This document shows positions 1 to 8,503 of a DNA stretch of 64,000 nucleotides, piece after piece. Origin of the DNA: Sinorhizobium americanum. Lineage in GTDB: Bacteria > Pseudomonadota > Alphaproteobacteria > Rhizobiales > Rhizobiaceae. Position 1 is the first letter of the stretch, and every line of letters begins with the position of its first letter. Location: positions 1 through 64,000 of the forward strand of contig NZ_LNQC01000045.1 of assembly GCF_001651855.1 (NCBI RefSeq), in the 5' to 3' direction. The notes under the pieces were generated by a model. That model ran no database searches. It had not been told where the DNA came from and was given only the letters and a program-made list of their open reading frames with translations. The position numbers and the translations under genes are program-made.

Positions 1-141
1 ATTGGAGCCTGCCCGGAAGACCGATCTCCCGCTACTCCCATCAAGGGAGGCCGCCGGAGCCCCAATCATCCGATCTTTTTTATTGGCCGGCACGCGAGTG
101 TGCCTGGCATGCGACTTGCCCAGTGTTTTTTTCGCCGCGCT

Positions 142-168
142 TGTCGGCTATCTCTTTCGTCATTCGTC
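142..168 (+). promoter_or_regulatory. Putative ECF42-type promoter of the yciI-sigma operon
   Basis: TGTCGG at 142-147 and CGTC at 165-168 are separated by 17 bases and lie about 28 bases before the yciI start codon. The same pair with the same spacing occurs at 1855-1881 before the second transcription unit of the cluster. As I recall, the published ECF42 target motif is TGTCGA at -35 and CG(A/T)C at -10, which this fits with one mismatch. Autoregulation by the adjacent sigma factor is inferred. Confidence 0.6.
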
Positions 169-195
169 TATTCAATCGAAGCGGGAGAGGTCTCG

Positions 196-570
196 ATGCT
201 TTACGCGGTGCTTTGCTACAATACGGAAGACGTCACCAGCGCCTGGACCAAGGAGGAGGATGACCAGGTCATGCGCGACCTGACGGCGGTTCAGCGGAAA
301 TATGTCGAAGCCGGCAAGCTCGGCCCGGTCGCGCGGCTCCTGCCGACGACTGCGGCCACCACCTTGCGCCACAGGCCGGGCGAGACCGTCGTCATGGACG
401 GACCTTTCGCCGAGACCAAGGAGCAGCTGCTTGGCTTCTACCTGATCGATTGTGTTTCGCTCGACGAGGCGCTCGATTTCGCCCGCGAACTGAGTGCCGC
501 CAATCCGGCTGCGGGTTCTTACGAAATCCGCCCCCTTTCCCTCTATAAGCCAAGCGAGCTCGCCCCATGA
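196..570 (+). CDS. YciI/DGPF-domain protein of an ECF sigma factor cluster
   Basis: 124-residue YCII-family protein with the diagnostic DGPF motif at residues 68-71, followed by AETKEQLLGF. These small alpha/beta proteins adopt a ferredoxin-like fold; a biochemical role has not been settled for this subgroup. The start is the ATG at 196 because GGGAGAGG lies 5 bases upstream; a longer in-frame extension back to 100 has no such signal. The stop overlaps the start of the next gene (ATGA), so it is translationally coupled to an ECF sigma factor, the standard partner of DGPF proteins in ECF42 loci. It may be a target or a modulator of that sigma factor, which is inference. Confidence 0.88.
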   Translation: MLYAVLCYNTEDVTSAWTKEEDDQVMRDLTAVQRKYVEAGKLGPVARLLPTTAATTLRHRPGETVVMDGPFAETKEQLLGFYLIDCVSLDEALDFARELSAANPAAGSYEIRPLSLYKPSELAP

Positions 571-1841
571 CCGACACCGCCTGGATCGATCTTGCCTTGG
601 TTTCGGCGCGGCCGCAGGCCATGGGCGCGCTGCTGCGCTATTTCCGCAATCTCGACCTGGCGGAGGAAGCCTTCCAGGAGGCCTGCATCCGGGCATTGAA
701 GACCTGGCCGACGAACGGACCGCCGCGCGATCCGGCCGCCTGGCTGATTTTCGTCGGCCGCAACAGCGGTATCGACAAGGTCCGGCGGCAAGCGCGCGAG
801 ACGCCGCTGCCACCGGAGGACATTCTCTCCGATCTCGAGGACCGGGAAAGCGAGCTTGCCGACCGACTCGACGGCGCGCATTATCGCGACGACATCCTTC
901 GGCTGCTCTTCGTCTGCAGCAACCCGGCCCTGCCGGCGACGCAGCAGATCGCGCTCGCGCTCCGGATCGTCTCCGGCCTTACTGTCAAGCAAATCGCCCG
1001 CGCCTTTCTCGTCAGCGAGGCGGCGATGGAGCAGCGCATCACCCGTGCCAAGGCGCGCGTCGCGGCGGCCGGCCTCCCGTTCGAAACACCGGACGCCGCC
1101 GACCGCACTGGGCGGCTGGCAGCGGTCGCAACGATGATCTACCTGGTCTTCAACGAGGGTTATTCCGGCATGAACGGCCCCGAGGGCGTGTCCGCCGATC
1201 TCTGCGACGAAGCGATCCGGCTCTCCCGGCTGCTGTTGCGCCTGTTTCCGGCCGAGCCCGAGATTATGGGGCTGACGGCGCTTTTGCTTCTCCAGCATTC
1301 GCGCGCCCGTGCCCGCTTCGACGCTCACGGCGCCATCGTCCTGCTCGACGACCAGGACCGGTCGCTGTGGAGTCGACCGATGATCACCGAAGCCTTGGCG
1401 ATGATCGACAAGGCGATGCGCCATCGCCGCCCCGGCCCCTACCAGATCCAGGCAGCGATTGCGGCCCTGCACGCGCGCGCCGAGCGGCCGGAAGGAACCG
1501 ATTGGGAGGAGATCGACCTGCTTTACCAGGCGCTCGAGCGGCTGCAGCCCTCCCCGGTCGTCACCCTCAACCGGGCTGTGGCCGTCTCGAAGCGCGAGGG
1601 GCCTGAGGCGGCGCTGGCGCTAGTCGAGCCGCTCGCCGAGAGGCTCTCCGGCTATTTCTATTTTCACGGCCTGCGCGGTGGCCTGCTCAAAGAGATGGGC
1701 CGGGAGCGCGAAGCGCGCATTGCCTTCGGCCAGGCGATCGCGCTTGCGACCAACGCGGCGGAGGCCGCCTATATCCGCAAGCAGCTCGATCATCTTGCGG
1801 GAGAGGCGGGCACCTCGGGCCTCCGCGGAGGCCAGCAATAA
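567..1841 (+). CDS. ECF42-like RNA polymerase sigma factor with C-terminal TPR-like extension
   Basis: 424 residues, about twice the size of a minimal ECF sigma factor. Sigma region 2 covers roughly residues 15-80 (AEEAFQEACIRALKTWP) and region 4 about 110-170 (GLTVKQIARAFLVSEAAMEQ). The family hallmark YLVFNEGY follows near residue 193. The rest is a helical, TPR-like tail with KREGPEAALALVEPL and EREARIAFGQAIALA. No anti-sigma gene is adjacent, as is usual for ECF42 proteins, where the C-terminal extension is thought to control activity. It overlaps the upstream yciI gene by 4 bases. Likely targets are its own operon and the unit starting at 1914, which share a promoter motif. The inducing signal is unknown. 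Confidence 0.9.
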   Translation: MTDTAWIDLALVSARPQAMGALLRYFRNLDLAEEAFQEACIRALKTWPTNGPPRDPAAWLIFVGRNSGIDKVRRQARETPLPPEDILSDLEDRESELADRLDGAHYRDDILRLLFVCSNPALPATQQIALALRIVSGLTVKQIARAFLVSEAAMEQRITRAKARVAAAGLPFETPDAADRTGRLAAVATMIYLVFNEGYSGMNGPEGVSADLCDEAIRLSRLLLRLFPAEPEIMGLTALLLLQHSRARARFDAHGAIVLLDDQDRSLWSRPMITEALAMIDKAMRHRRPGPYQIQAAIAALHARAERPEGTDWEEIDLLYQALERLQPSPVVTLNRAVAVSKREGPEAALALVEPLAERLSGYFYFHGLRGGLLKEMGREREARIAFGQAIALATNAAEAAYIRKQLDHLAGEAGTSGLRGGQQ

Positions 1842-1854
1842 AAATCCTCGCCGC

Positions 1855-1881
1855 TGTCGGAACTCGATCTCCCCGATCGTC
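1855..1881 (+). promoter_or_regulatory. Second putative ECF42-type promoter
   Basis: TGTCGG at 1855-1860, 17 bases, then CGTC at 1878-1881: the same two elements with identical spacing as upstream of yciI at 142-168. It lies in the 72-base gap between the sigma factor gene and the SRPBCC gene, and suggests a separate sigma-dependent transcript for the downstream pair. The spacer sequences of the two sites are unrelated, so the match is not a simple duplication. Confidence 0.6.
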
Positions 1882-1913
1882 CTAGGTTCGAACCCGCCAA
1901 GGAGGAAATGCAA

Positions 1914-2390
1914 ATGACCGCAGCAACCGACCCAGCCAACGAACGCGACCTGGTTCTGATCCGCCTGATCGACGCGCCGCGCGAAAAAGTCTATCGCGCT
2001 TTCACGGATCCGGAGCTGCTGAAGCAATGGTTCGCGCCCTTGCCGTGGACGATCACGGAAGCGGAGCTCGATGTCAGGCCAGGCGGCACCAACCGTTTCG
2101 TCATGCGCTCGCCGGAGGGAGAGCTTTATCCCAACCAGGGCGTCTATCTCGAAGTCGTGCCGAACGAGAAGCTGGTCGTGACCGACGCCTATACGGAAGC
2201 CTGGAAGCCCTCCGAAAAGCCCTTCATGACCGCGATCCTGACCTTCGAGGAGGAGGGCGGCAAGACCCGCTATACGGCCCGTGCCCGCCACTGGAGCGTC
2301 GCGGACCGTGAGGCCCACGAGAAGATGGGGTTTCACGAGGGCTGGGGCCAATGCGCCGACCAACTCGCGGCCCTCGTCGCAAAGCTCTGA
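1914..2390 (+). CDS. SRPBCC (AHSA1-like) protein
   Basis: 158-residue START/SRPBCC fold protein related to the C-terminal domain of activators of Hsp90 ATPase. The N-terminal signature IDAPREKVYRAFTDPELLKQW is typical, as is the closing amphipathic helix HEGWGQCADQLAALV. Such proteins form a deep hydrophobic cavity; the ligand here is unknown. The ATG at 1914 is preferred over 1908 because AAGGAGG at 1899-1905 is 8 bases from 1914 but only 2 from 1908. It is followed after 14 bases by the NTF2/VOC fusion gene and is preceded by an ECF42-like promoter, so it probably belongs to the sigma factor's regulon. Confidence 0.88.
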   Translation: MTAATDPANERDLVLIRLIDAPREKVYRAFTDPELLKQWFAPLPWTITEAELDVRPGGTNRFVMRSPEGELYPNQGVYLEVVPNEKLVVTDAYTEAWKPSEKPFMTAILTFEEEGGKTRYTARARHWSVADREAHEKMGFHEGWGQCADQLAALVAKL

Positions 2391-2404
2391 GAGGAGGACA
2401 GAAT

Positions 2405-3268
2405 ATGTCCAACACCGAAAGCGGCAGCACCGCTGAGATTCGCGCGGCGATAGAAGACTGGGCGGAGGCATTGCGGCAGAAGGATGCCGGCCGCGTCCTT
2501 TCGCATGGCACGCAGGATTGTCTGGTCTTTTCGCTGGCGCCGCCGCTGAAGGGCTCGGACGCCGACGCCGAGGGACTTGAGCAATGGTTCTCGACCTGGA
2601 AAGGGCCGATCGGCTACCGGCTACAGGACCTCGACATTTCCGCAAGCGGCGACGTCGCCTTCGCCACGTCCTTGGCCCATCTTTCCGGCGAGAAGCAGGA
2701 CGGGGAGAAGGTCGCGCTCTGGTATCGCCAGACGCTGGGCCTGAAACGCACCGAAAAAGGCTGGAAGATCGCCCACCAGCACGAGTCCGTCCCCTTCTAT
2801 ATGGACGGAAGTCTCAGAGCGGCGGTCGATCTCGAACCTACGTCAAAGATCGACTGGAACGGGCCTCCCTCGCATCCGCCGATGGCCGGCGTCATTGCCT
2901 ATCTCAACGTCGAGAATGCGGACGCAACCGCCAAATTCTATGGCCGCGCCTTTGCCGCCAAGGAGGAGGACCGCAAATATGCCGAGGACGGCAAGCGCCT
3001 CATCCACTGCCATCTGACGATCAACGGCGGCGCGCTGATGCTGAACGACCCCTTCCCGGAATTCGGCTTTCCTTGGAGGCCGCCTGAGGGCTTCGTGCTG
3101 CACCTCATCGTCGACGACGCCCATTTCTGGTGGGAGCGGGCAATCGCGGCAGGCGCCGAGGCGACCATGCCCCTGGAGATCGCCTTCTGGGGCGACTATT
3201 ACGGCCAGCTGCGCGATCCCTTCGGCATCACCTGGGGCATCGTCGCGCCGGTGAAGAAGAGCGACTGA
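2405..3268 (+). CDS. Fusion of SnoaL/NTF2-like domain and VOC (PhnB-like glyoxalase) domain
   Basis: 287 residues with two small-molecule-binding domains. Residues 1 to about 135 resemble the SnoaL/NTF2-like cone fold (AAIEDWAEALRQKDAGRVL and RTEKGWKIAHQHESVPF), the DUF4440/ketosteroid-isomerase type. Residues about 155-285 form a PhnB-like VOC domain (GVIAYLNVENADATAKFYGR at its start, LRDPFGITWGIV at its end). The ATG at 2405 follows GAGAGGAGGA and gives a compact protein. It is cotranscribed with the SRPBCC gene 14 bases upstream. Substrate is unknown. The grouping of SRPBCC, VOC and YciI genes around one ECF sigma factor suggests a response to a small toxic or xenobiotic molecule, which is inference. 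Confidence 0.85.
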   Translation: MSNTESGSTAEIRAAIEDWAEALRQKDAGRVLSHGTQDCLVFSLAPPLKGSDADAEGLEQWFSTWKGPIGYRLQDLDISASGDVAFATSLAHLSGEKQDGEKVALWYRQTLGLKRTEKGWKIAHQHESVPFYMDGSLRAAVDLEPTSKIDWNGPPSHPPMAGVIAYLNVENADATAKFYGRAFAAKEEDRKYAEDGKRLIHCHLTINGGALMLNDPFPEFGFPWRPPEGFVLHLIVDDAHFWWERAIAAGAEATMPLEIAFWGDYYGQLRDPFGITWGIVAPVKKSD

Positions 3269-3398
3269 GCAAACCTGACGCCATGCGATCCCGCCGCACA
3301 TGAAACAAACTTGCGCGGCGGGAGGCGAAACAGAGCGCAACTATTGCGGCTGATTTCGTATCTTTGCGGGGCGCCAATGTCGGCTCACGCGAGGCAAT

Positions 3399-4013
3399 AT
3401 GATCCTGTATTACCAGACCCACTCCCCCTTCGCCCGAAAGGCGCTCGTCTTTGCCCACGAAGCGGGCTTAGCGGACCGGCTCGAGGTCATCCACCACGAG
3501 ACGAGCCCGACATTGCGCAACGATCGGGTATATGCCGAGAATCCGCTCGGCAAGGTGCCTGTGCTGCTGCGTGCCGATGCGGCGCCGATCTTCGATTCCG
3601 ATGTGATCTGCGCCTATCTCGACACCGTCCACGGCGGCAGAAGGCTCGTTCCGGAGGATGGTGAAAGCCGGTGGCAGGCTTTGACGCTGCAATCGGTTGC
3701 GCAAGGGCTTGCGCAGACGGGAATAGCTCTGCGCTGGGAAACCGTGCGGCGGCCGGAACCGCTGCGCTACGAGGCGCTTGGCGATGGCTATACCGACAAG
3801 ATCGACGCGACCTATGACTGGTTGGAGACGACAGCTGACTTCGAGGCGCTGCTTCATGTCGGACATGTTGCGCTGGCGACGGCGCTTTCCTGGATGGCGT
3901 TCCGCGGCCTGCCGTCGTTTCGCGACCGGCCGAGATTGACCCGGTGGTTCGACGCATTCGAGCGGCGCCCATCGATGCAAGCGACGCCGCTCTCCGGGGA
4001 GACGCACGACTGA
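3399..4013 (+). CDS. Glutathione S-transferase family protein
   Basis: 204-residue cytosolic GST-like protein. The N-terminal thioredoxin-fold domain (residues 1 to about 78) carries the SPFARKA motif with the likely thiol-activating serine at position 9, then NPLGKVPVL with its cis-proline and the glutathione-binding IFDSDVICAYLD. The remainder is an all-helical C-terminal domain. A short Shine-Dalgarno-like GAGG precedes the start. It stands alone and faces hemW; the TGTCGG hexamer just upstream lacks the second half of the ECF motif. The substrate is unknown. Confidence 0.88.
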   Translation: MILYYQTHSPFARKALVFAHEAGLADRLEVIHHETSPTLRNDRVYAENPLGKVPVLLRADAAPIFDSDVICAYLDTVHGGRRLVPEDGESRWQALTLQSVAQGLAQTGIALRWETVRRPEPLRYEALGDGYTDKIDATYDWLETTADFEALLHVGHVALATALSWMAFRGLPSFRDRPRLTRWFDAFERRPSMQATPLSGETHD

Positions 4014-4032
4014 ACCGCAAGAAGCCAGCGCT

Positions 4033-4063
4033 CTGACACGGCCGCACGACGCTGTCGTGTCAG
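4033..4063. terminator. Inverted repeat between convergent GST and hemW genes
   Basis: CTGACACG at 4033-4040 and CGTGTCAG at 4056-4063 form perfect 8-base arms around a 15-base loop, in the gap between the two convergent genes. There is no clear T-run on either strand, so a termination role is only plausible. Confidence 0.4.
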
Positions 4064-5244
4064 CAAGCGAGGTCCGCGACCACCGCGTCGAGGATCAGCA
4101 TGCCGGCCGGCGTGCAGCGCAGGCGCGAATTGCCGAGCCGCTGGACGAAGCCGTGATCGATCAGGAACTGTTCGCGCTCGGGATCCGGATCGCGGCCGGA
4201 GAGGCTCTGCCAGCGGGCGAGGTCGACGCCTTCTCGCAGCCTCAAGCCCATCAGCAGCAGCTCATCGGCCTGGGCCTCGAGATCGAGCGGCTCCTGTTCG
4301 ATGATGCCTTCGCCGCGTTCTTCGACGAGGCGCAGCCACGCCTCCGGGTTCCGTTCGGTTGCGGTCGCGATCTTGCTACCGCCGGCCGTAAGCCGCCCGT
4401 GGGCGCCGGGGCCGATCCCCGCATAGTCGCCATAACGCCAATAGGTGAGGTTGTGCCGGCTTTCCGACCCCGGCCGGGCGTGGTTGGAGACCTCGTAAGC
4501 CGGCATGCCGATCGCCGCGGTGATCTCCTGCGTCGCCTCGTAAAGCACCGCCGACTGTTCGCCATCCGGAACAATCAGCTTGCCGGCCTTGTGCAGCCCG
4601 AAGAACGGCGTGCCTTCCTCGATGGTGAGCTGGTAGAGCGACAGGTGGTCGACGGCGTAGGAGACCGCCTCCTTCAGCTCGCGTTCCCATTCGTCGACCG
4701 TCTGGTTCGGCCGGGCATAGATCAGGTCGAAGGACATGCGGGGAAAGATGTCGCGCGCCAGGCGCACGGCTTTCAGCGCATCCTCGACATTGTGCAGCCG
4801 GCCGAGGAATTTGAGGTCGCGGTCGTTCAGCGCCTGGACGCCGAGCGAAACGCGGTTGACGCCGGCCGCGCGGTAGCCGTGAAAGCGTGTCGCTTCGACG
4901 CTCGAGGGGTTGGCCTCCATGGTGATCTCGATGCCATCCGGCAAATGCCAGTGCTTCGCGATGCCGTTGAGGATCGCGGCGACCGTCGCCGGGTCCATCA
5001 GCGACGGCGTGCCGCCGCCCATGAAGATGCTGGTCACGGTTCTCGGACCGGACAGCGCCCGCACCGCCGCCATCTCCTGAAGGAAGGCGGCGACGAAGCG
5101 CGGCTGGTCCACCGGTTGGTGGCGGACATGGCTGTTGAAGTCGCAATAGGGGCATTTGGCCGCACAGAACGGCCAGTGCACATAGACCCCGAAGCCGGGT
5201 TCCATGCCGTCACCGATTGCCGAAAGCGGAGCCGTCTCAATCAT
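4060..5244 (-). CDS. hemW: HemW-like radical SAM heme chaperone
   Basis: About 394 residues. The radical SAM cysteines are in HWPFCAAKCPYCDFN (CxxxCxxC) near the N-terminus, followed by FMGGGTPSL and the HemN C-terminal domain. Proteins of this type were long annotated as oxygen-independent coproporphyrinogen III oxidases, but characterised members bind heme and act in heme delivery. True HemN has a different N-terminal pattern. The ATG at 5244 is chosen; it overlaps the stop codon region of rdgB by a few bases' distance, and an upstream TTG/ATG at 5277 and a downstream ATG at 5205 are alternatives with no better ribosome-binding site. It is the last gene of an rph-side minus-strand group after rdgB. 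Confidence 0.9.
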   Translation of the reverse strand: MIETAPLSAIGDGMEPGFGVYVHWPFCAAKCPYCDFNSHVRHQPVDQPRFVAAFLQEMAAVRALSGPRTVTSIFMGGGTPSLMDPATVAAILNGIAKHWHLPDGIEITMEANPSSVEATRFHGYRAAGVNRVSLGVQALNDRDLKFLGRLHNVEDALKAVRLARDIFPRMSFDLIYARPNQTVDEWERELKEAVSYAVDHLSLYQLTIEEGTPFFGLHKAGKLIVPDGEQSAVLYEATQEITAAIGMPAYEVSNHARPGSESRHNLTYWRYGDYAGIGPGAHGRLTAGGSKIATATERNPEAWLRLVEERGEGIIEQEPLDLEAQADELLLMGLRLREGVDLARWQSLSGRDPDPEREQFLIDHGFVQRLGNSRLRCTPAGMLILDAVVADLAC

Positions 5245-5251
5245 TCGTTTC

Positions 5252-5896
5252 TCAGGCGCCGAGGCAGGTCTCGGCAAACAGCTTGAAGGCGCGGGCGCGA
5301 TGCGAAAGCGCGTCCGCCTCGCCCGGCTTCCAGCCGTGCTTCTCTTCGGCGCTCATTTCGCCGAATGTGGTGGCGTAGCCCTTGGGCTGGAAGACCGGAT
5401 CGTAGCCGAAACCGCTTGTGCCGCGCGGCGGCCAGACCACATGGCCTTCGACCTCGCCGCGGAAGAGCTCGACGTGTCCGTCCGGCCAGGCAAGGCAGAG
5501 CACCGAGACGAAGCGGGCGGTACGCCCCCCCGGCTCCGTCGCGCCCTTTTCCCTGAGCTCTTTTTCGACCTTTTCCATCGCCATCGCGAAGTCGCGGCTG
5601 CCGTCGTCCCGTTCCGCCCAGTTGGCGGTGTAGACGCCGGGAGCGCCGCCGAGTGCGTCGATGGCAAGCCCCGAATCGTCCGACAGCGCCGGCAGGCCTG
5701 AAGCCTTGGCCGAGGCGAGCGCCTTGATCGTCGCGTTCTCCTCGAATGTCGTGCCGGTTTCGTCCGGCTCGATGAAATTGAGATCGGCGGCCGATTTGGC
5801 CTCGAAGCCGAGCGGTCCGATCAGGTCGCGGATTTCGCGGATCTTGCCGGCATTGTGGCTTGCGACCACGAGCGTCTTGTCAACGAGTTTGCGCAT
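5252..5896 (-). CDS. rdgB: XTP/dITP diphosphatase (RdgB/HAM1)
   Basis: 214 residues from the ATG at 5896; a TTG six codons upstream is possible. The enzyme hydrolyses non-canonical purine nucleotides (XTP, dITP, ITP) to monophosphates and keeps them out of DNA. The Ham1 signature [10 protein letters not shown] is at the N-terminus, and [19 protein letters not shown] carries the metal/base-binding residues. Late motifs [11 protein letters not shown] and SHRARAF are intact. It is followed by hemW with 7 bases between the stop and the preferred hemW start, so the two are probably cotranscribed, an arrangement common in Rhizobiales. Confidence 0.95.
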   Translation of the reverse strand: MRKLVDKTLVVASHNAGKIREIRDLIGPLGFEAKSAADLNFIEPDETGTTFEENATIKALASAKASGLPALSDDSGLAIDALGGAPGVYTANWAERDDGSRDFAMAMEKVEKELREKGATEPGGRTARFVSVLCLAWPDGHVELFRGEVEGHVVWPPRGTSGFGYDPVFQPKGYATTFGEMSAEEKHGWKPGEADALSHRARAFKLFAETCLGA

Positions 5897-5928
5897 CTGT
5901 TTCGTTCCGTTCAAGCTCTCGCATCAGT

Positions 5929-6339
5929 TCACGCCCAAAGGCCGGGCTCCGCGCATTCCAGGCTGTTGCCGGCCGGATCGCGGAAATAGAAGGAGCGGGC
6001 GCCGTTCGGCCAGCGGATGTCCGCTTCGATCGCCACGCCCGCCGCCTCCAGCTTCTCCTTCCAGGCGTCGAGCGCCTGCGCCTCGACCCGGAAGCACATG
6101 TGCCCTTTTCCCGTCGTGCCATGCGGCGGCACCGGAAGCGCAGCGGATGCGGGCGGCTTCACCGTCTCCGCGGCATTGAAGATCAGGAGGACGCCATCGC
6201 CGCAGCGGAAGAAGACATGCCGGTTGCCGGCCCGCGTGATCCGCTCGAGCCCGAGCACGCCGCCATAGAAGGACTCGGCGCTGTCGAGATCGTCGGCGTA
6301 GAGCGCGGTTTCCAGGATACCTTCCAGCACCAGGGCCAT
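5929..6339 (-). CDS. VOC family (glyoxalase/bleomycin-resistance-like) protein
   Basis: 136 residues with the paired beta-alpha-beta-beta-beta VOC modules: ETALYADDLDSAESFYGGVL at the start and FYFRDPAGNSLECAEPGLW at the end. Metal-ligand positions of the family (a His/Glu per module) are only partly evident, so a dioxygenase, lyase or binding role cannot be told apart. The start has GGAGGAA about 3 bases upstream. It lies between rph and rdgB in the same direction with 32- and 51-base gaps, so it is likely part of that operon. Confidence 0.85.
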   Translation of the reverse strand: MALVLEGILETALYADDLDSAESFYGGVLGLERITRAGNRHVFFRCGDGVLLIFNAAETVKPPASAALPVPPHGTTGKGHMCFRVEAQALDAWKEKLEAAGVAIEADIRWPNGARSFYFRDPAGNSLECAEPGLWA

Positions 6340-6390
6340 CCGTTCCTCCCGTTTACGCCTGCCGCAAGCTGCGGGCGAAGACCACCTCGG

Positions 6391-7110
6391 CTAGCCGGCG
6401 ATTGCCTGCTTCTGCAGCCCGACGAGCTCGGCGATGCCGTCCTTCGCAAGCCGCATCAGCTCGGCGAATTCTTCCTCGGTAAAGGGTTTTCCTTCCGCCG
6501 TTCCCTGGATCTCGACGAGACCGCCGCTGCCGGTCATGACGAAATTGGCGTCGGTTTCGGCGGCCGAATCTTCCAGATAGTCGAGATCCACCACCGCCTG
6601 GTTGGCGAAGATGCCGCAAGAAATGGCGGCGACATGGTCCTTGAGCACCCTCTCGACCTTGATCATGTTGCGCGCTTCCATCCATTTCAGGCAGTCGTGC
6701 AAGGCGATCCAGGCGCCGGTGATCGAGGCGGTGCGGGTGCCGCCATCGGCCTGGAGCACGTCGCAATCGATCGAAATCTGCCGCTCGCCGAGCGCCGGCA
6801 GATCGACGACGGCCCGAAGCGAACGGCCGATCAACCGCTGGATCTCCTGCGTACGGCCGCTCTGCTTGCCGGCTGATGCCTCGCGCCGCATGCGCTCGCC
6901 GGTTGCCCGCGGCAGCATGCCGTATTCCGCCGTGATCCATCCCTTGCCGCCGTTGCGCAGCCAGGCGGGGACCTTCTCTTCAAGGCTCGCGGTACAGAGC
7001 ACATGCGTGTCGCCGAAGCGCACCAGACAAGACCCTTCCGCATGCTTGGAGAAATTGCGCTCGAAGGAAACCCTGCGCATTTGGTCGGTTTTTCTGCCGG
7101 ATGGCCGCAT
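6391..7110 (-). CDS. rph: Ribonuclease PH
   Basis: 239 residues, the usual length. It is a phosphorolytic 3'-5' exoribonuclease that trims tRNA 3' ends as a hexameric ring. The N-terminus [19 protein letters not shown], the phosphate-binding region with GERMRREAS...[16 protein letters not shown], and [18 protein letters not shown] are all present. The ATG at 7110 has AGGAG six bases upstream; a TTG two codons earlier is less likely. It is divergent from hrcA across a 156-base gap, the typical rph-hrcA arrangement of Rhizobiales. Confidence 0.96.
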   Translation of the reverse strand: MRPSGRKTDQMRRVSFERNFSKHAEGSCLVRFGDTHVLCTASLEEKVPAWLRNGGKGWITAEYGMLPRATGERMRREASAGKQSGRTQEIQRLIGRSLRAVVDLPALGERQISIDCDVLQADGGTRTASITGAWIALHDCLKWMEARNMIKVERVLKDHVAAISCGIFANQAVVDLDYLEDSAAETDANFVMTGSGGLVEIQGTAEGKPFTEEEFAELMRLAKDGIAELVGLQKQAIAG

Positions 7111-7200
7111 CTTCAACTCCTGTGTTCTCAGCAGCCTTCTAGATCATGGCGCCGTCAAAGGGAACCGCCTGATATCGGGCCGGGACGGTGATTTTTCCCT

Positions 7201-7229
7201 TTTGCCATTGCCCCGGCCGATCACTATAG
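7201..7229 (+). promoter_or_regulatory. Predicted housekeeping promoter of hrcA
   Basis: TTTGCC at 7201-7206 and CTATAG at 7224-7229, with a 17-base spacer, resemble the rhizobial sigma-70 consensus CTTGAC-N17-CTATAT. The predicted transcript would begin about 30 bases before the hrcA start. No CIRCE element (TTAGCACTC inverted repeat) is visible, so HrcA does not seem to repress this unit through that site. Confidence 0.5.
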
Positions 7230-7266
7230 TCTTCAGGGACACGAACGGTTGTTTGCATGGAGTGAC

Positions 7267-8346
7267 ATGGTACTGCGCAACCCTCAAAAGCAGGGGATCG
7301 CATCGACGCTGGACGAGCGCTCCGGCGAGATCTTCCGCCGCATCGTGGAGACCTATTTGGAAAGCGGCGAGCCGCTCGGCTCACGCAATCTCTCACGCCT
7401 CCTGCCGATGTCTTTGTCGCCTGCCTCGGTGCGCAACGTGATGAGTGATCTCGAGGATCTGGGGCTCATTTATTCGCCGCATGTCAGTGCGGGTCGCTTG
7501 CCGACCCAGACGGGGCTGCGCTTCTTCGTCGATGCGTTCATGCAGGTCGGCAACCTTTCCGCCGAGGAGCGGACCTCGATCGAACGGCAGGTGCGGCGCG
7601 GAGACCGCGACCAGCCGGTCGAAAGTCTTCTCACCGAGGCAAGCCAGATGCTTTCCGGCATGTCCCGCGGCGCTGGCCTCGTCATCACCACCAAAAGCGA
7701 TCCGGTGCTGAAACACGTCGAATTCATCCGCCTCGCCCCGACCAAGGCGCTTGCCGTCCTTGTCGGCGACCACGATCAGGTGGAGAACCGCATCATCGAG
7801 CTGCCGGCGGGCGTCACCAGCGCACAGCTCACCGAGGCGGCGAACTTCGTCAATGCCCATCTTGCCGGGCAGACCATCCCCGAACTTCGCGCCCAACTCG
7901 AGAAGGTCAAGAAGACCGTGCGCGGCGAACTCGACGCGCTGTCGCAGGATCTGGTCGAGCGCGGACTTGCGATCTGGTCGGGCAGCGAGGGCGACGAGAA
8001 GCCGGCGCGCCTCATCGTGCGCGGCCGCGCCAACCTTCTCGAAGGCCTGGAAGGAAGCGAGGACATCGAGCGGCTGCGCATGCTGTTCGACGATCTCGAG
8101 AAGAAGGACAGCCTGATCGAGCTTCTCAACCTTGCCGAAAGCGGTCCGGGCGTGCGCATCTTCATCGGCTCGGAAAACAAGCTGTTTTCGCTCTCCGGAT
8201 CGTCGCTGATCGTCGCACCCTATCGCGACAGCGACGACCGGATCGTCGGAGCCGTCGGGGTCATCGGCCCCACGCGGCTCAACTACTCCCGGATCGTGCC
8301 CATGGTCGATTACACCGCCCAACTCATGTCGCGACTGTCGCGCTGA
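7267..8346 (+). CDS. hrcA: Heat-inducible transcription repressor HrcA
   Basis: 360 residues, normal for the family. An N-terminal winged helix ([20 protein letters not shown], then [18 protein letters not shown]) binds the CIRCE operator, and the C-terminal GAF-like domain, ending [19 protein letters not shown], dimerises and senses GroEL status. The ATG at 7267 is preceded by GGAG; a TTG six codons earlier is less likely. It is upstream of grpE in the same direction, but 157 bases and a separate promoter lie between them. Its main target, groESL, is outside the window. Confidence 0.96.
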   Translation: MVLRNPQKQGIASTLDERSGEIFRRIVETYLESGEPLGSRNLSRLLPMSLSPASVRNVMSDLEDLGLIYSPHVSAGRLPTQTGLRFFVDAFMQVGNLSAEERTSIERQVRRGDRDQPVESLLTEASQMLSGMSRGAGLVITTKSDPVLKHVEFIRLAPTKALAVLVGDHDQVENRIIELPAGVTSAQLTEAANFVNAHLAGQTIPELRAQLEKVKKTVRGELDALSQDLVERGLAIWSGSEGDEKPARLIVRGRANLLEGLEGSEDIERLRMLFDDLEKKDSLIELLNLAESGPGVRIFIGSENKLFSLSGSSLIVAPYRDSDDRIVGAVGVIGPTRLNYSRIVPMVDYTAQLMSRLSR

Positions 8347-8378
8347 GCGATTCCTTTTCGATGTTGGGCCGATGCACC

Positions 8379-8407
8379 CTTGATTTTTCGGGCTCAAACC
8401 TCGATAT
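8379..8407 (+). promoter_or_regulatory. Predicted grpE promoter, sigma-70 or RpoH type
   Basis: CTTGAT at 8379-8384, a 17-base spacer, and CGATAT at 8402-8407. The extended form CCCTTGAT...CCTCGATAT also resembles rhizobial RpoH promoters (CTTGAA with CCATAT-like -10), which would fit a heat-shock gene. Sequence alone does not separate the two sigma factors. Confidence 0.5.
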
Positions 8408-8503
8408 CGGCTTCAAATCCAGGCAACAGAACGTTCAAGCAAAGCGACTTCCGCTGGTTTGATGATGCCGAACACGCCAGAGACAAGACATTCGGAGACC
8501 GTC

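Noticed and set aside
100..195. Upstream extension of the yciI gene to an ATG at 100
   Set aside because: Would place the ECF promoter motif inside the gene and lacks family resemblance; strong ribosome-binding site is before 196.
3378..3404. TGTCGG before the GST gene as a third ECF42 promoter
   Set aside because: No CGTC or CGAC at the required 17-base spacing, and it would put the start inside the coding region.
4057..5286. 409-codon plus-strand reading frame opposite hemW
   Set aside because: Antisense shadow of a clear radical SAM gene; no family resemblance and no ribosome-binding site.
7111..8503. CIRCE operator for HrcA near hrcA or grpE
   Set aside because: No TTAGCACTC inverted repeat found in either upstream gap.
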